Below are positions 13,001 through 25,514 of a DNA stretch of 64,000 nt, piece after piece (the stretch's first letter is position 1; each line of letters begins with the position of its first letter). The notes under the pieces are model-generated. The model did not search any database. It saw nothing but the letters and a program-made list of their open reading frames with translations, and was not told where the DNA came from. The DNA is taken from positions 1 to 64,000 of the forward strand of contig JADRCO010000002.1 of assembly GCA_021464525.1 (NCBI GenBank), given 5' to 3'. The stretch comes from Rhizophagus sp. LPA8_4_AMF (taxonomy: Eukaryota; Glomeromycota; Glomeromycetes; Glomerales; Glomeraceae). The translations under genes and the position numbers were made by a program.

Positions 13001-14575
13001 AAAAAAAAATAAACGCGTTAAAATAAATCATCACAAGAGACATATTAGAATCATTCAAAGTGTTCGTCTATAATATGGTTTTTTGATCGTTAAAGAAAAA
13101 TTTTTTTTTGGTGCCTTTTGAAGATTCTTTTTCGTCAAGAAAAAATTTGCTTTCATTATCAGTTTTTTTTTTTTTGTTTTTTTTTAAAAATTTTTGTTCT
13201 TTTCAACACATATTATTTTCTTCTTTTCATTTTTAAATATCAAACTTAAAAAGTAAAAAAAAAAAAAAATAGTGTTAAAGGTGAGCACATGAAAAAATTC
13301 CAAACATGTTTGTGATGATGAGGATTTTTTCCTGAAAAATCTTTACATGGTAGAAATTAACGGAAATATTTATATAAAAAAAAAAAAAAATAATTTTGTG
13401 GGAAAATTTCAAATTAAGAAATTTTTTTTTTTTTTTAAAGTTTTCGCCTCATTTCTTAATGATATAGTTCACAAAGATTGAAATGAGTATAATTTAAGAT
13501 AAGCGCATTAAACAAAAATTTCTATATTTGTTAGTTAGAGATAATGTTCGGAAAGAAAAGCAATTGTTAGCTGTGTTTATAGTTTATGTGGGGAACTGCA
13601 GCCACTCGTAAATTATTTTCTTTGACCCCACAAACATCAAAACCCCACATCTGAACCCCACAAATAATTGTCAAATTTTGCCATACTTTACCGAAAAAGG
13701 ATAAATTTCTTGAACATCTGTTTAGTTGAATGGTTATTCTTCTTTAATCTATTTGATGTTCAACTTTCGCGGAGATATCATCTTTTATTATCTTCATCAA
13801 AATTTTTATTATAAAGATCTCAAAAATTTATGTTTTTTTTTATATTATTTTTTTTTTTTAATATATATAAATTTTTAAATTTATATTTAAATGATTTTCA
13901 TGAAAAGATGTTCAGATTAGAGTGAATTTTCGTACATTATTCATTCTATCACGAAGAAAGAATATTTAATTTCTTTAATTTTTTTTTTCTTTAATATTAT
14001 TACTGATAAAGTTTAGGCGTAATTATTATTTTTGTATGATATTATAAAAATTTAATTAATACTTTATATTATCTAATAAATATAAAAAAAAAAATCTTAA
14101 AAAAGCTTTGCCGGAATAATCTTTTAAATACCGAATAATGAATAGAATGAACCCATTGTTCTTCGATAGCCAATAAAGTTGATAAATTGCTTATTTGACA
14201 TATTTTTTTTTTCGATGATATCATGGATTATTAAGATTAGGATGTCTCACTATTATTTGAGCGCAAATAATAAATCATCGTAAGTTTAAACGGCTTCTAT
14301 TTGTCACCCCAATGCATATTATTATTACAAAGTACGGATGTTTTATTTTGGACGTGATAATCAATGATAGAAATACAAAAACTAATATATTATCTTTATT
14401 TTGATACCTCATTTAAAAATTCTTACCAATTTTGGTCAATCAAATTATTAACTTGACAGATTTTTTGTTTATGTTTTGTTAAAAATATGAAAAAGATTTT
14501 TTTTTACCTTAACCCGATAACTTGGAATTATATATGAAACTAACCATTTCTTATTTCTTGTGAACAACAAATTGA

Positions 14576-14610
<35 letters not shown>

Positions 14611-16739
14611 TCTGCGTGTAACCATAAGCAACTAAAGGCTAATGGGGCACGTTTGTTTACTTGTACAACAATGACTTGATCATTTGACATGGAGAAAAAA
14701 AAAAAATTATCTCTCCCAAGAGATTCTATTAGGATAATGTACATTTATTCTTCTATAACGATGAACAGATCTTTTGCTACTCTGTAATGTTCCTATCGTT
14801 TCCTTGTCGCCCTTATTTAGACGGTACTACAATGAGGTCTCATTTTACAATAACTTGTAAGATATTTTATAAAGATAGTTACGTAAATAATTTAAGCTGG
14901 CTAAGCCGGCGTGACTTAAACACAACATTTTAAGGCGGCTGCGGTTTTTTATATGATCGGAATAATATTAAATGATGTGATGTGTCGTCCATTGTGATGC
15001 GGTGTGATGTGTGATAATTTGATAACATATACACATATATTATATATATATATATGTATGTACGATATGTACGATAACATACAGTATTAACATATATCAC
15101 AAATTATAAAAGATAAAATTTTCTTTAAGTCTGTCTTATGATGCATACGTAATTATAAACTATTTAAATAATTCGATGATTTATTTGTGTAAATTAAAAA
15201 TCTTTTTAGAATTCTTTCATGGAAAAATAATTGTGCATTATTGTTTTTTTTTTTTCTTCTTCTTATAGAGAGGTTTCACAAAAATTATTTCTTTTTATAT
15301 ATTTAACGTTTTTATATTCAATCATACAGTTAAATCTTGTTTTTTCGTGAGAAATTTTTAAAAAATAAAATATTATGATGTAATTCAAAGAAACAATAAT
15401 AATAAAAAAAAATATTAAATAAAAAAATAAAATCGGAAATAACATTTCGATTTTGTAAAGGATTGCTTTTAATTAGAAATCTTTTATAAAGAAAATTAAA
15501 TCGGATTTATAAAAAAAACACAGACCAAATCCTGCACTGCAAACCTGACCCTGCATAAATGAAAAAGTCATCTTACAATAACAAATATGCAAGCGTTTTG
15601 CCCCTATATATATATATAATTTAAAAAAAAACAAACAAATATATATATTTTTTTTATCCCACGACATAAAAAAATCCAATTTGTTTATTTCTACAAAGTA
15701 TTCTGATATCATTGATTGTACGTTCATTATTTTAAATAAATTTTACTTATAAATTTGATGCTTTTTGCTCTTTTTCTTTTAGTTCTTTAGATTCAATAGA
15801 ATCTCATTAAACTTGAAAGAAAAAAAAATTCACGTAATAATTATTATTCCTCATGAATGAATGATGAAATGACATTGTTATGACCTTTGATTTTAAAACT
15901 TTATTTAATCGTATCAATCTCGATTTATCGGCTACCGTAAATATTTTTTTCCTCTGGAAGGAATCAAATCGTTTTTTTTTCTCCTTCGTAAACCAATCGT
16001 CGAAATAAATATACAATATGTATATTTTTTGAACATTCATTGTTTCGTGAAGTATTTTATTTTTATTTATTACACGTAGCCATTCTCTTTACTTATAATC
16101 GTTTACTATATTTTATCCCGGTGAAATTTATGTTCGGTTCTTTTTTTACTTGTAATAATTTTTCCAGAATTTATTAAAATTTCGTTTTCCTATTGTATTT
16201 TTTAATTAATTTCGTTTATTATCTAATAGATTTTTCTTTTTCTTTTTCTTTTTCTTTTTCAATTTTCTTTATATTTTATTCTCCTTTACAGAATTCGATT
16301 TTCTTTTACTTTTCTTTTTTTATTTTTATTTACCTTATTTACTTTTTTTTTGTGAATAAATATATTTATTATACAAAAATATATATATATATTTCTTTGT
16401 ATACTCCGTACAATAAAATATTTATTTTTTAAACCTAATTGCGCGTAATTCACGTGGTCTATTATTGTTTGTGTTACGAATTTACGAATCATGATTAATG
16501 TAATGGTTCCCAGTGAAACTTTTACATATTTTACATAATACTACATTAACCAAAGAATAAATAATATGAGCTGCATCTCTGCATTTAAGTGTGAAAACGA
16601 TTGTAATGGGTTTTGAAAATTTTTCTTTCCTTCTAGCCTATTGATTTTAATCTATACGGTTACACTAATGCAAGATTACATTATGTTACACAAAGCTTCA
16701 AGTATTAAGAACAACTTAATGGATGACTATTTAAGTAAT
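10071..16739. other. Long gene-free region rich in A/T homopolymers
   Basis: No supportable gene. There are many runs of 10 or more A or T, several as adjoining A/T palindromes, for example near 12807-12828 and 14580-14609. Short patches of higher GC occur at 13590-13660, where blocks of ACCCCACA are repeated, and at 14900-15020, which is rich in GTGATGTG. A (TTTTC)n tract lies at 16230-16260. Open frames here encode only low-complexity Phe/Lys/Ile strings. Remote promoters, long untranslated regions or a non-coding RNA cannot be excluded. Confidence 0.5.
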
Positions 16740-17303
16740 AGGCATTCCCTATAATATTTACTTTCAAACTTAAATTATAAACCAGTTGAGAATGCAGTTC
16801 AAATCTTCAAATCAATTTATTATATATGTGATTATTTATAATTTTTAAAAATTATAAAATATTTCATTAATCCTATTTTTAAATCATAGTATATTTATAG
16901 TAAAAAAAAAAGTTAAAATTAGTCTTATAATTGTATTAATGAGCAGAATTAAAATGAATTACAATATTAAATGTATATAATTATATTATATTTAAAAATA
17001 TAAATTAAAAAATGATTTTTATATATTTAATAAAATTTGAATTATTATATATTTTAAAGTTTTACAACTATTTTTATATTGTATAATAATATATTATAAA
17101 ATAATATATTTCTTTTATATTAATTTAAAAAAATTAATAGTTGTAAAAACCAGTTATATATATGAAACTAGAAAGTTTAATTTAAAAGTCCAAAAAGTTA
17201 AGATAAAATCAAAACAAGTTAAAATTCAAATAATGTCTTTTTAATTTCTGAATCATTACTTTCAAGCTTTTTAAAGTATTTCAAATTTCTTTACAAACTG
17301 AAA

Positions 17304-17530
17304 ACTAATATTGCTTGCTAAAACTCATTTAACAAAGTTTGGTCAAAATCTAAAACTTAATAACTTTATTTTTAATAAAAAAACTAATTAATCCAAAATT
17401 TTTCTAAACTTTACATAAGTTTAGAAAAAAAAATAGTTTTACCAATTACATTTATTATAAGAATTAATTTAGAATTAATTTTACCAAACTAAAATTTTGA
17501 AAAATTAGTTTTAGTAAACAATATTACTGG
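17304..17530. repeat. Decayed inverted repeat, probable old MITE
   Basis: The left side contains ATATTGCTTGCTAAAACT followed by AAGTTTGGT. The right side, read in complement, contains ATATTGTTTACTAAAACT followed by TAGTTTGGT. The centre has its own small hairpin, AAACTTTACATAAGTTT. The arms are diverged, there is no ORF, and no target duplication can be recognised. Confidence 0.5.
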
Positions 17531-18578
17531 AAATATATTTAAAAAAACTTTTATCTGTTAAATAATCACAAAATAATATAAAATTTGAACTTCAAACTAT
17601 AAATTAAAACATATAGGAGTACTCATAGCAAAACAAGAGTTTAAATCTAAAATTTTTTTAAAATTTTATTATAAGGGTAATGACACATATTACATCATAT
17701 TTAGTTTAATATAAACTTACCACCCTCCCTCCCTTGTCAGATTTAACAGCCAATCAAATTATTATATTATAAATCATGTGATTTTATTAAGTGTAACATA
17801 AGATTTTAACTATTCCTTAATAATTACGTAATAAGTGTTACTCCTCTAATTGTAATAGTTTTTAATAAAATTAATGCATAATTATCATATAAATTTAAAA
17901 TTAGCTGAACCTTTTATTTGTGTAAATATTCTTATATATTATTATTCTTTTTAATAAAATAAATCATATATTATTAAAATTAAATTACTAATTACTAAAT
18001 ATTAAATTATTTTTTTACTATATAGATAATTTATTTAATATTATTTTTTATTATATTATTTTAATATTATTTTTATTATATAATAAATCATATAATTATA
18101 ATATAATTTTGATTATTTTAATTTTAAAAGTTTAATAAATTGATTATTTTAATCATTTTAGTTATTTTAACTATTTAATTTTAGTTTTAAATATAATTAT
18201 ATATATAATTTTATTCAAATTCAAATAATTAAATTACAATATGATTTATTTAATTATATTGCAAAATTTATATAATTAAAAATATAATGTAAATAATGTA
18301 TTTAATAATATATAATTATATTTTAATATTTATAATTAAAATAATTAAAATATTTAATATAACTTTTCTTATAATGTTATTTATTTACTATTTATTTTAA
18401 GAAAAAAAAATAAAAATAACATATATAAAAATCATGTAACCATACAAATAGTACTTAACTACTTATATATATTACTATTATTATTATATTCAATTGAATT
18501 ATTAGTATTAAATATAAATTAATTAAAAAATTATTAAATTTATAAAGTATTTGCTTAATATTACCAGTGGTAATAGAT

Positions 18579-18660
18579 ATTACTGGTAAATTTATAATAT
18601 AATACCAGTCAGTATTTTTATTACTGGTAAATTTATAATATAATGGCAGTCAGTATTTAT
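18579..18660. repeat. Tandem duplication of a 41-bp unit
   Basis: Two adjacent units begin ATTACTGGTAAATTTATAAT at 18579 and 18620. They differ at only a few positions and are directly preceded by an inverted TTACCAGTGGTAA motif. The repeat lies within the CpG-poor AT block. No function is suggested. Confidence 0.7.
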
Positions 18661-19320
18661 TGATTTTTAATTCTAGCCAAAAATATATCATAATACTAGT
18701 ATGATAATCATCATCACTGATAATTTATATTAATATATTTTATTTGAAACTGTATTGTATTTATAATTTCTGTTTATTTAAAATATTTACAATTTTAATT
18801 AAATTATAATATAATATATATTTTTTATATATTTACTGAATTTCATTTATTTAATTATTTTAATTAAAATAATGTTTAATATATCTTAGTGTTTCAAATA
18901 TTCAGATCTAAAATAAAATATCTGGTTTAAAAATTATATGAAATTTCAAAAATAACTTTTATTGAAATACTAAAAGAATTTAAAATATGAAATTTTAAAT
19001 TTGATATTACAAATTTGTTATATTAATATAAAAGGTATTTTAAGTAATATATAGTAAGTAATATAAAATTAAAATTATAAAATATAAGATAATAAAAATT
19101 TAACAAAAAATATAAAGAGATATATTAAGGCAGTAATATATCTTGGATGATAATATTATTTTATTATTTTTACTTTTATAATTTTTCTTTACAAAATGTA
19201 TACCTAAAATTATCCTAATTTAGTATTACTAATTTGACCTTGTTACTAATAATAAATCTTAAACTTGTTAATAATCAAAAATATTATTAAGTATGGATAA
19301 TAATTCCCATATTTTACTTT

Positions 19321-22300
19321 TAGCATATTCAGCGATCTATCTACTGATTATAAAACCGAATTTAGATAGAAATCTATGTTAAAAATCTTGATAAAATCGA
19401 TTTGTCGTGATATGCAACTACAATTTTTTTGTGATCAATTTGTGACCCGAGAATTTGAAAAAATAGTAATTGTTTATTAAGGTTTCAAAGAAGAGAAAAA
19501 TAATTGTTAGTTGTTCGATATATATATAATATGTAACGTTTTATGCAGTAGATTTTTTTTTTGTCATTTGTTCCACTTACCTATATCAATTGAACCGATA
19601 ACACAAAAAAAAAAATCAATGACAAAACATTGATACAAATTATTGTTCTTATAATAGAAGAGATTTTACACTATTATATATTGATAGATAATATTAACAT
19701 TTTTTTTGAATATTAATTTTACAAGTTAATAAATTTTATACATATTCTTTTATCGCATTCATAAAGTCTAAAATAGTTTACTTATTATAATAAACACAAT
19801 GAGAATAATAATAAAAAAAGAATCTGTACAATGTACACATAATAACAATGAGATGATAAAAAAAGGATCTTTAAAATCACATGGGATGCATATTATATTA
19901 TATTCATCTACAATAACTTTTGAATCATGATCCAGATCCTTACACGTCGTTTGTGTTGCCTCATTTAACTGATAAACTTTTGATAATAATAAGCTTAAAG
20001 CTTTGTATTTCCGAATTTGTTAAATAAGATGACAAACTTTAATTTATTGAACAACAATGTTTAATAAGCTGCAATTAACTTTTTTTTTTTTTTACGCATC
20101 GAATTCAATGGGGTCGCGTTTTTTTTTTTTTAAAAAAAAAAAGGTATTTAAACAAGGTGATTTCTCCCTTTTTTTTCTACATGAAATAAAGAAATTCGAA
20201 TTAATTCTTAATGACCCTTAATAAAATCTAACTAGCGTGTATTTAAAATCATAATGCCTCATAATGATATTTAATCATTTGTTATAATTTAATATCCCCC
20301 ATAAAAAAAACCAAAAAAAAAATGAAAATAGAATAAATCAAAAAAATTTAAAAATTAAAAAAACCAAATGTTTCTTTTTTCCTATTCATTAATTAACATT
20401 AATAACCGACATAATAATCATTCTTCATCAATAAACGCGTTTTATGACTTACCATCCGGAAAATCCTACCCCTAATAATCACCAAATACATCTAATTTTC
20501 CTAATTTTTTCCTCCTCATACGAACGACATCGAAAGAAATCTCTTGCTTATTATTTGCCATTATCGGGCAATTTAAAAGATTTTTTCTTTATTTATGATT
20601 TATTTAATTAAGTTTACATCACATCACATCACACGTTAAATATTGTAATACTTTAAATATATCATTTAAATTTTTTAGTTTTGAAAATTCTAGCATATTT
20701 TTTTATATAGATTTGTTTTATTTACTGTTAGTTAAATTAAAATTCTTTACTTGATTTTTTTTTTTTCTAAATTTAATTTCTCTGGCAGGAAAAAATGACA
20801 AAAAATTTCGTTTAGGCTAGAATTTGAAATAACTTCAAAATTTGTAATTTTTTAATCTCCAACCTTTTTTTTTTTATATATACATATTAAATAAATTAAA
20901 ACATTTATCTTGGTGCAAACCATATAAAAATTACGCGTGTAATCATTTCTAATGAAATCACGTGAATTGCATACCTGTGCTCCATGATAGTTTTACCGCA
21001 GCCTCATATTTTATATTATAAGCAAGTACATGTGAACTTTTCGAATTGAGATTATTTATTTTATTATGATATTTATTGTTTTTATTTATTAGTTCCATTT
21101 TAAATTATTTACGAAATATCTATTTTCGAACAATCTTTAGAAGGCAAGATTATACTATTACGAATGGGCTGATTTTTTTTTATGATCAGATTTGTAAAAT
21201 TCATTTTATTCTGTACAAGCCTTATCTCATTTTTTTTTTTTTATACAGTACTTAATTTAAACTTTTAAATAATTCTCACGGAAATGATTATTTAAACAAT
21301 ATTTATTTCAGACAATCCTTAAAGAATTGAAATCAGGATTATTTCAAGATTAACTTGTTCAGGCTGAGAATAAAATACAATAATAAAATTTCGGAATAAC
21401 CTCACAGATGTTTAGGTGATATGTTTCTTTTGTGAAATCCCTTCCACATTCATGTTTCACCTAATATAATCATATTTGAAATTGATTACGCGTTTAAAAT
21501 TAAGTTTATATTAATTTTTTTTTTTAAGTAAGATTTTTCGGAGTTGACATATTTTATCTCCATTTGATTTATTTGATTTATATTGTTTGATTAGTTTGTA
21601 ATACTGTATATAATACTGTATATAATACTGTATATAATAAGATCACGCATAATTCTTCAAACGCGTCCAGTTATCACATTTAAAGTGATTGGCCGATTAT
21701 ACATTCTATAAATTATATATATTGTTTTAGTATGTGATTTTTTTTATGTTATCTCTCTTTCTTTACTCTTTTATAATATTCTTTTTTTTTTTATTTAACT
21801 AAAATTATTAATGGGCTGAGAATATCATGCATTCAATCCAAATTCAGTAAACCATTCAACGAGGGAATTGGGAAGTTATTCCCGTTTCGATAAGAAGATA
21901 GGAAAGTATTTTTTTTTGGAATAAAATAGTACTTTAAGAAAAAATGTTAACTTAATTTGTAATTTCAATGATCCAAACTAAAATTTTCTATACTTATCAA
22001 AGTTTATCTAAATAAGCCATACTTTTTCGTACTTTTTAATTTTGTAAATATTTAATCCAAAAACGATTTATAATTTATCCTTATTCTTTTTTATATTTGT
22101 ACTCAAAATATCATAAACGAATTGAAGTACAAAAAATTCTACATGTGTACTGTTAATTATTATATGTATATATTTTATACTCGGAATGTGTCATTCCAGA
22201 CATTCCAGAAAATGCTCGAGAGTTTATTGTAAATCAACGTCAACATACGTCAACGTAGCGACGCCATATATCGTCACACGCGTTAACTAAACTAATAATC

Positions 22301-23394
22301 CCTAAATTTAAAGAACTTCAATATAACTTACGCTTATATAAATCAGATTGATATTCAATTTATATAACTAGTTTTATAAGTTTCTACTATATCTTAAATA
22401 TATCTAAACATACATACAATAAAATACATATATATGTATATATATATAGATATTGTACATATATATATATTAGACTATTAAGTTAATGAATATAAACGGC
22501 TATATATTTCCTTAATTTATATAATCATGCAATTGTTTCTCCTTATTTTGCCACAGAAACCCCTTGCAGACTTTCTTACACTGGATCAAAGCTTCCCACC
22601 AATATTATATACCAAATAATAATAATAATTGCACTTTATTTACCTTATTGTTTTGTTGTGCCAATCTTCCATTATTTGATTCTCATTATTTAACAAAGGT
22701 GCCAATCAAATATTTACATTGTTTTAGCCCTGCCGATCTAGGAACAAAGAATCTTGGCAATTTATGCGAGATGAATGTAAAATACCGAAGTTATTTAATA
22801 CGGGTCTACAACATAACGCCATAATACAACACGGTTCGGTTAAGTATGCGATATAAATTATGAAATCATGTTCACAAAAAAAATGTGTGCATGATTATGC
22901 ATATAAATTTAATTGTTACACTATACTATATTATATTCGAACATTCGAACAAAAAAAATATCCATTCTTTCTCATATTCGAATCTTTATCTGAATTTCGA
23001 ACGAATGCTCTTTATCCTTTGAATCATGGACAGTATTTATCTACTTAATATTGTTACTAGTAGTAATTTAGGATCAACAAAGAAATATATTTTTTTTTTA
23101 TCAATTTCTTTGTTTAAAAAGAATTTTATTCGATCGTGACACATATAGTAATGTCATACAAGCTGGGAAGAACGCGTAAACCATCGAGTCACTCCGCCAT
23201 TCGAAGTCGGTCTTACTTTGACAAAATATTAAACGTATTCCATTTGTAGTCGGGATTTGGAATTTCTAATTTACCCAATTTTCCAATTTACCCAATATGC
23301 CGATCTATATTAATATGTGACCTTTACATCATTGTTTATGCAAATATGTAACACCATGCAATAACAGGGCGTAAAATTGATTTCTTACAAAGCC

Positions 23395-23400
<6 letters not shown>
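19321..23400. other. Gene-free region upstream of the ATPase gene
   Basis: No supportable gene. CG dinucleotides return, including several ACGCGT words. A triple tandem TAATACTGTATA occurs near 21600-21640. Around 22195-22280 lies the least AT-biased patch, with two ATTCCAG words and repeated ACGTCAAC and CGTCA words. It could be a promoter-type cluster, but no gene beside it can be supported. ORFs at 22564-22824 and 22860-23048 lack recognisable features. Confidence 0.45.

Positions 23401-23466
<66 letters not shown>
23401..23466. repeat. A27-T8-A31 homopolymer block
   Basis: 27 A, then 8 T, then 31 A stand in an uninterrupted row, ending 22 bases before the ATPase start codon. Such a tract would disfavour nucleosomes and could lie in the promoter or 5' untranslated region. 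The exact lengths are prone to sequencing error. Confidence 0.8.
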
Positions 23467-23468
<2 letters not shown>

Positions 23469-23488
23469 TTCTTTTGAAAAAAAAGAAA

Positions 23489-25514
23489 ATGTTGTTGAAG
23501 AATTCTTTATTAAGAATAACTTATGCTCGACAAACTCTCGTACGACCTTATTCATCACAACGTAAATCATTTCCAATATCATATTATAATACTATCCATT
23601 CTCGTAATTTATCAATTATGGGGATTTTAAGAACAATAATTGCACCATTATCATCATTTCTCTCTCAATCACCACAAAAAGCAACACAAGAATTGGAATC
23701 TCAAGCATTATCAACCTATGAAAAAATAAAATTACCAATAACTCATACATTTAATAAAACCCCTGGATTCTTGGGAAGAGAAAAGGAAATACTTGTGATA
23801 AATGATTTATTGAGTGGAGATCCAAAATTTTTAATTGTAAATGGTTCTGAAAGGTTCGTGAAACCAACACCACAATGAATATAATGAAAAAAAAACAATT
23901 TAATTATAAACATGATTAATAATAGTGTTGGAAAAACCGCTTTGCTGCGGGAAATTTTAGCAAACAATCGATATCATGTGATTTATATAGATACACGCGT
24001 TTCAGGTAAAAATAAAATGAAAATAAAAAATAAACCAACCTTTGAAAGATAAAAATTTCAATAATTTCATAATCCTCATAATAGGTTTCGCGGATGTTCG
24101 TTCATTTACATCCGAGTTTGCACAACATTCAGAATCATTTTTTAATCAAATTGTATCATACTATCCAAATTTAAAAGAATTTCGAGATGTATCAATTGCT
24201 TTTAAAAGTTTACGATTGAGCGGACCTGAAAGTTTTGAATTAAAACAAAATGTTCAAATGAATGCAGATTTTGTTGCAAGTCAAAACCGAAATGATCTGG
24301 CTAAATTGTTGGATAAGTTACGTATTGGATTATTAATGTATCATGAAGCTGATCTTTATGAAAAGAAGGAAAAAAAGGAAAGGAAGGAAGAAGAAGAAAA
24401 TTTAGATAAAATTGAGCATCGGATATTTGATCATGATGGTAATTGTTGAATTATAGAAAATTTGTTTTTTTTTATGTCATGCAAACTTATTTATGTTTCT
24501 TTATAGACGCAAGGCAAAAGAAAATTCCTGTCATAGCATTTGATGAAGCACATAAGTTGAGTTATCTTTTGAATGATAAGGAAGCTCATCAAATGTTATT
24601 TGATGCTTTAGGTGTATTTACGACACAAGATAGATTATGTCATGTGATTCATATTACTTCAGATTCATTTCACGAGAAATTATTGGCGAAAAGTACGTTA
24701 TAAAAAAGTTCACATTATATTTTTGTATTTGATTAAATTTTTTTTAAATTTTGATTTTTTAATTTGTTTGAATTCACGGAATAATAAGATAATATTTGTA
24801 AGTATCAATTGTTAGAATATGCTAATTAATTTACACAATTTTATTAGCTGCATTTCTATTACGTAAAAAATTACTTAAAAAAATTTTCTGTATGTTCATA
24901 TTAGTACACCATACAAAATCGTTGATAATTGGAGATTTATATCAATCGGAGATCAGCAAATATTTTCATGAAGTTTTAGTGCCATCCATTCCACAAGAAA
25001 TACGTGGAAGAATTTTAAAAATGGAAAATGATCTTCATGGAATTCTTGGAGGAAAAATTTTACACTGGAAATCATTTGTTCAAGATTACATTCTTTCTCG
25101 CGGAAAATTGACAAGTAATTAAATTTTTTAATTAAATTAATTAAAATCATTGAAACTTATAATACTCTTTTGGAAATAGTTGAATTATTTGAACCATTCA
25201 TTCGAGCGAAACATCAACTTACATTATTTTCGAAAAGTTTACCACCTGATGATGAATTAATTCCTGTTGATCCAATTATAAACATATGTCATTATTTTAT
25301 TAAAACGAATAAGGTACCCTATTATCAACTATGTAAAGAATTCACTCAAACTGTGATAGATGCGTTAATTGAGAAAAGAATTTTAGAATATAGATTGATT
25401 GATGAAATTGGAGATGTTAGTGATAAACCTGAGGATAGACCTTTTGTTATACCTTCAAGTTGTTTAATGAAGCACGCTATGAAAGCTTTTGTAAAAAAGG
25501 GAAATGAGGATTAA
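23489..25514 (+). CDS. P-loop ATPase (STAND/archaeal-ATPase type), probably mitochondrial
   Basis: Six exons (23489-23853, 23926-24005, 24085-24438, 24507-24692, 24905-25114, 25180-25514) join in one frame to give 509 residues. The first about 45 residues are rich in Arg, Ser and Tyr with almost no acidic residues, beginning MLLKNSLLRITYARQT, which looks like a mitochondrial presequence. FLGREKE (about 90-100) precedes the Walker A motif GSESVGKT. The Walker B motif VIAFDEAH follows in exon 4. A charged Lys/Glu insert (KKEKKERKEEEE) precedes Walker B. The C-terminal part has no motif I recognise and may be a winged-helix-like lid. The order (GRE box, Walker A, Walker B) fits STAND-class ATPases related to archaeal ATPases. 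The partner and process are unknown. Intron 1 falls inside Walker A, before the SVGKT half. Confidence 0.85.

Larger units (their letters stand above)
16740..19320. other. CpG-depleted, very AT-rich block
   Basis: Almost no CG dinucleotide occurs over about 2.5 kb; one, near 17827, is easily found in the middle. Sequences on either side contain CG regularly. The block contains the decayed inverted repeat at 17304-17530 and the tandem repeat at 18579-18660, but no coding potential. It is best read as old repeat DNA that has lost methylated cytosines. Confidence 0.55.

Noticed and set aside
14469-14744. 91-codon minus-strand ORF
   Set aside because: It crosses adjoining poly-A and poly-T runs and encodes Phe/Lys strings, so it is low complexity.
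16193-16432. 79-codon ORF rich in Phe-Ser repeats
   Set aside because: It is produced by a (TTTTC)n and T-rich tract, with no start context, splice signals or domain.
22195-22280. Heat-shock or CRE-like promoter cluster
   Set aside because: The ATTCCAG and CGTCA words are suggestive, but there is no supportable gene on either side for them to regulate.
23385-23582. ORFs across the A27-T8-A31 tract
   Set aside because: They are poly-Lys and poly-Phe artefacts of the homopolymers. The real start is the Met at 23489, where the presequence-like region begins.
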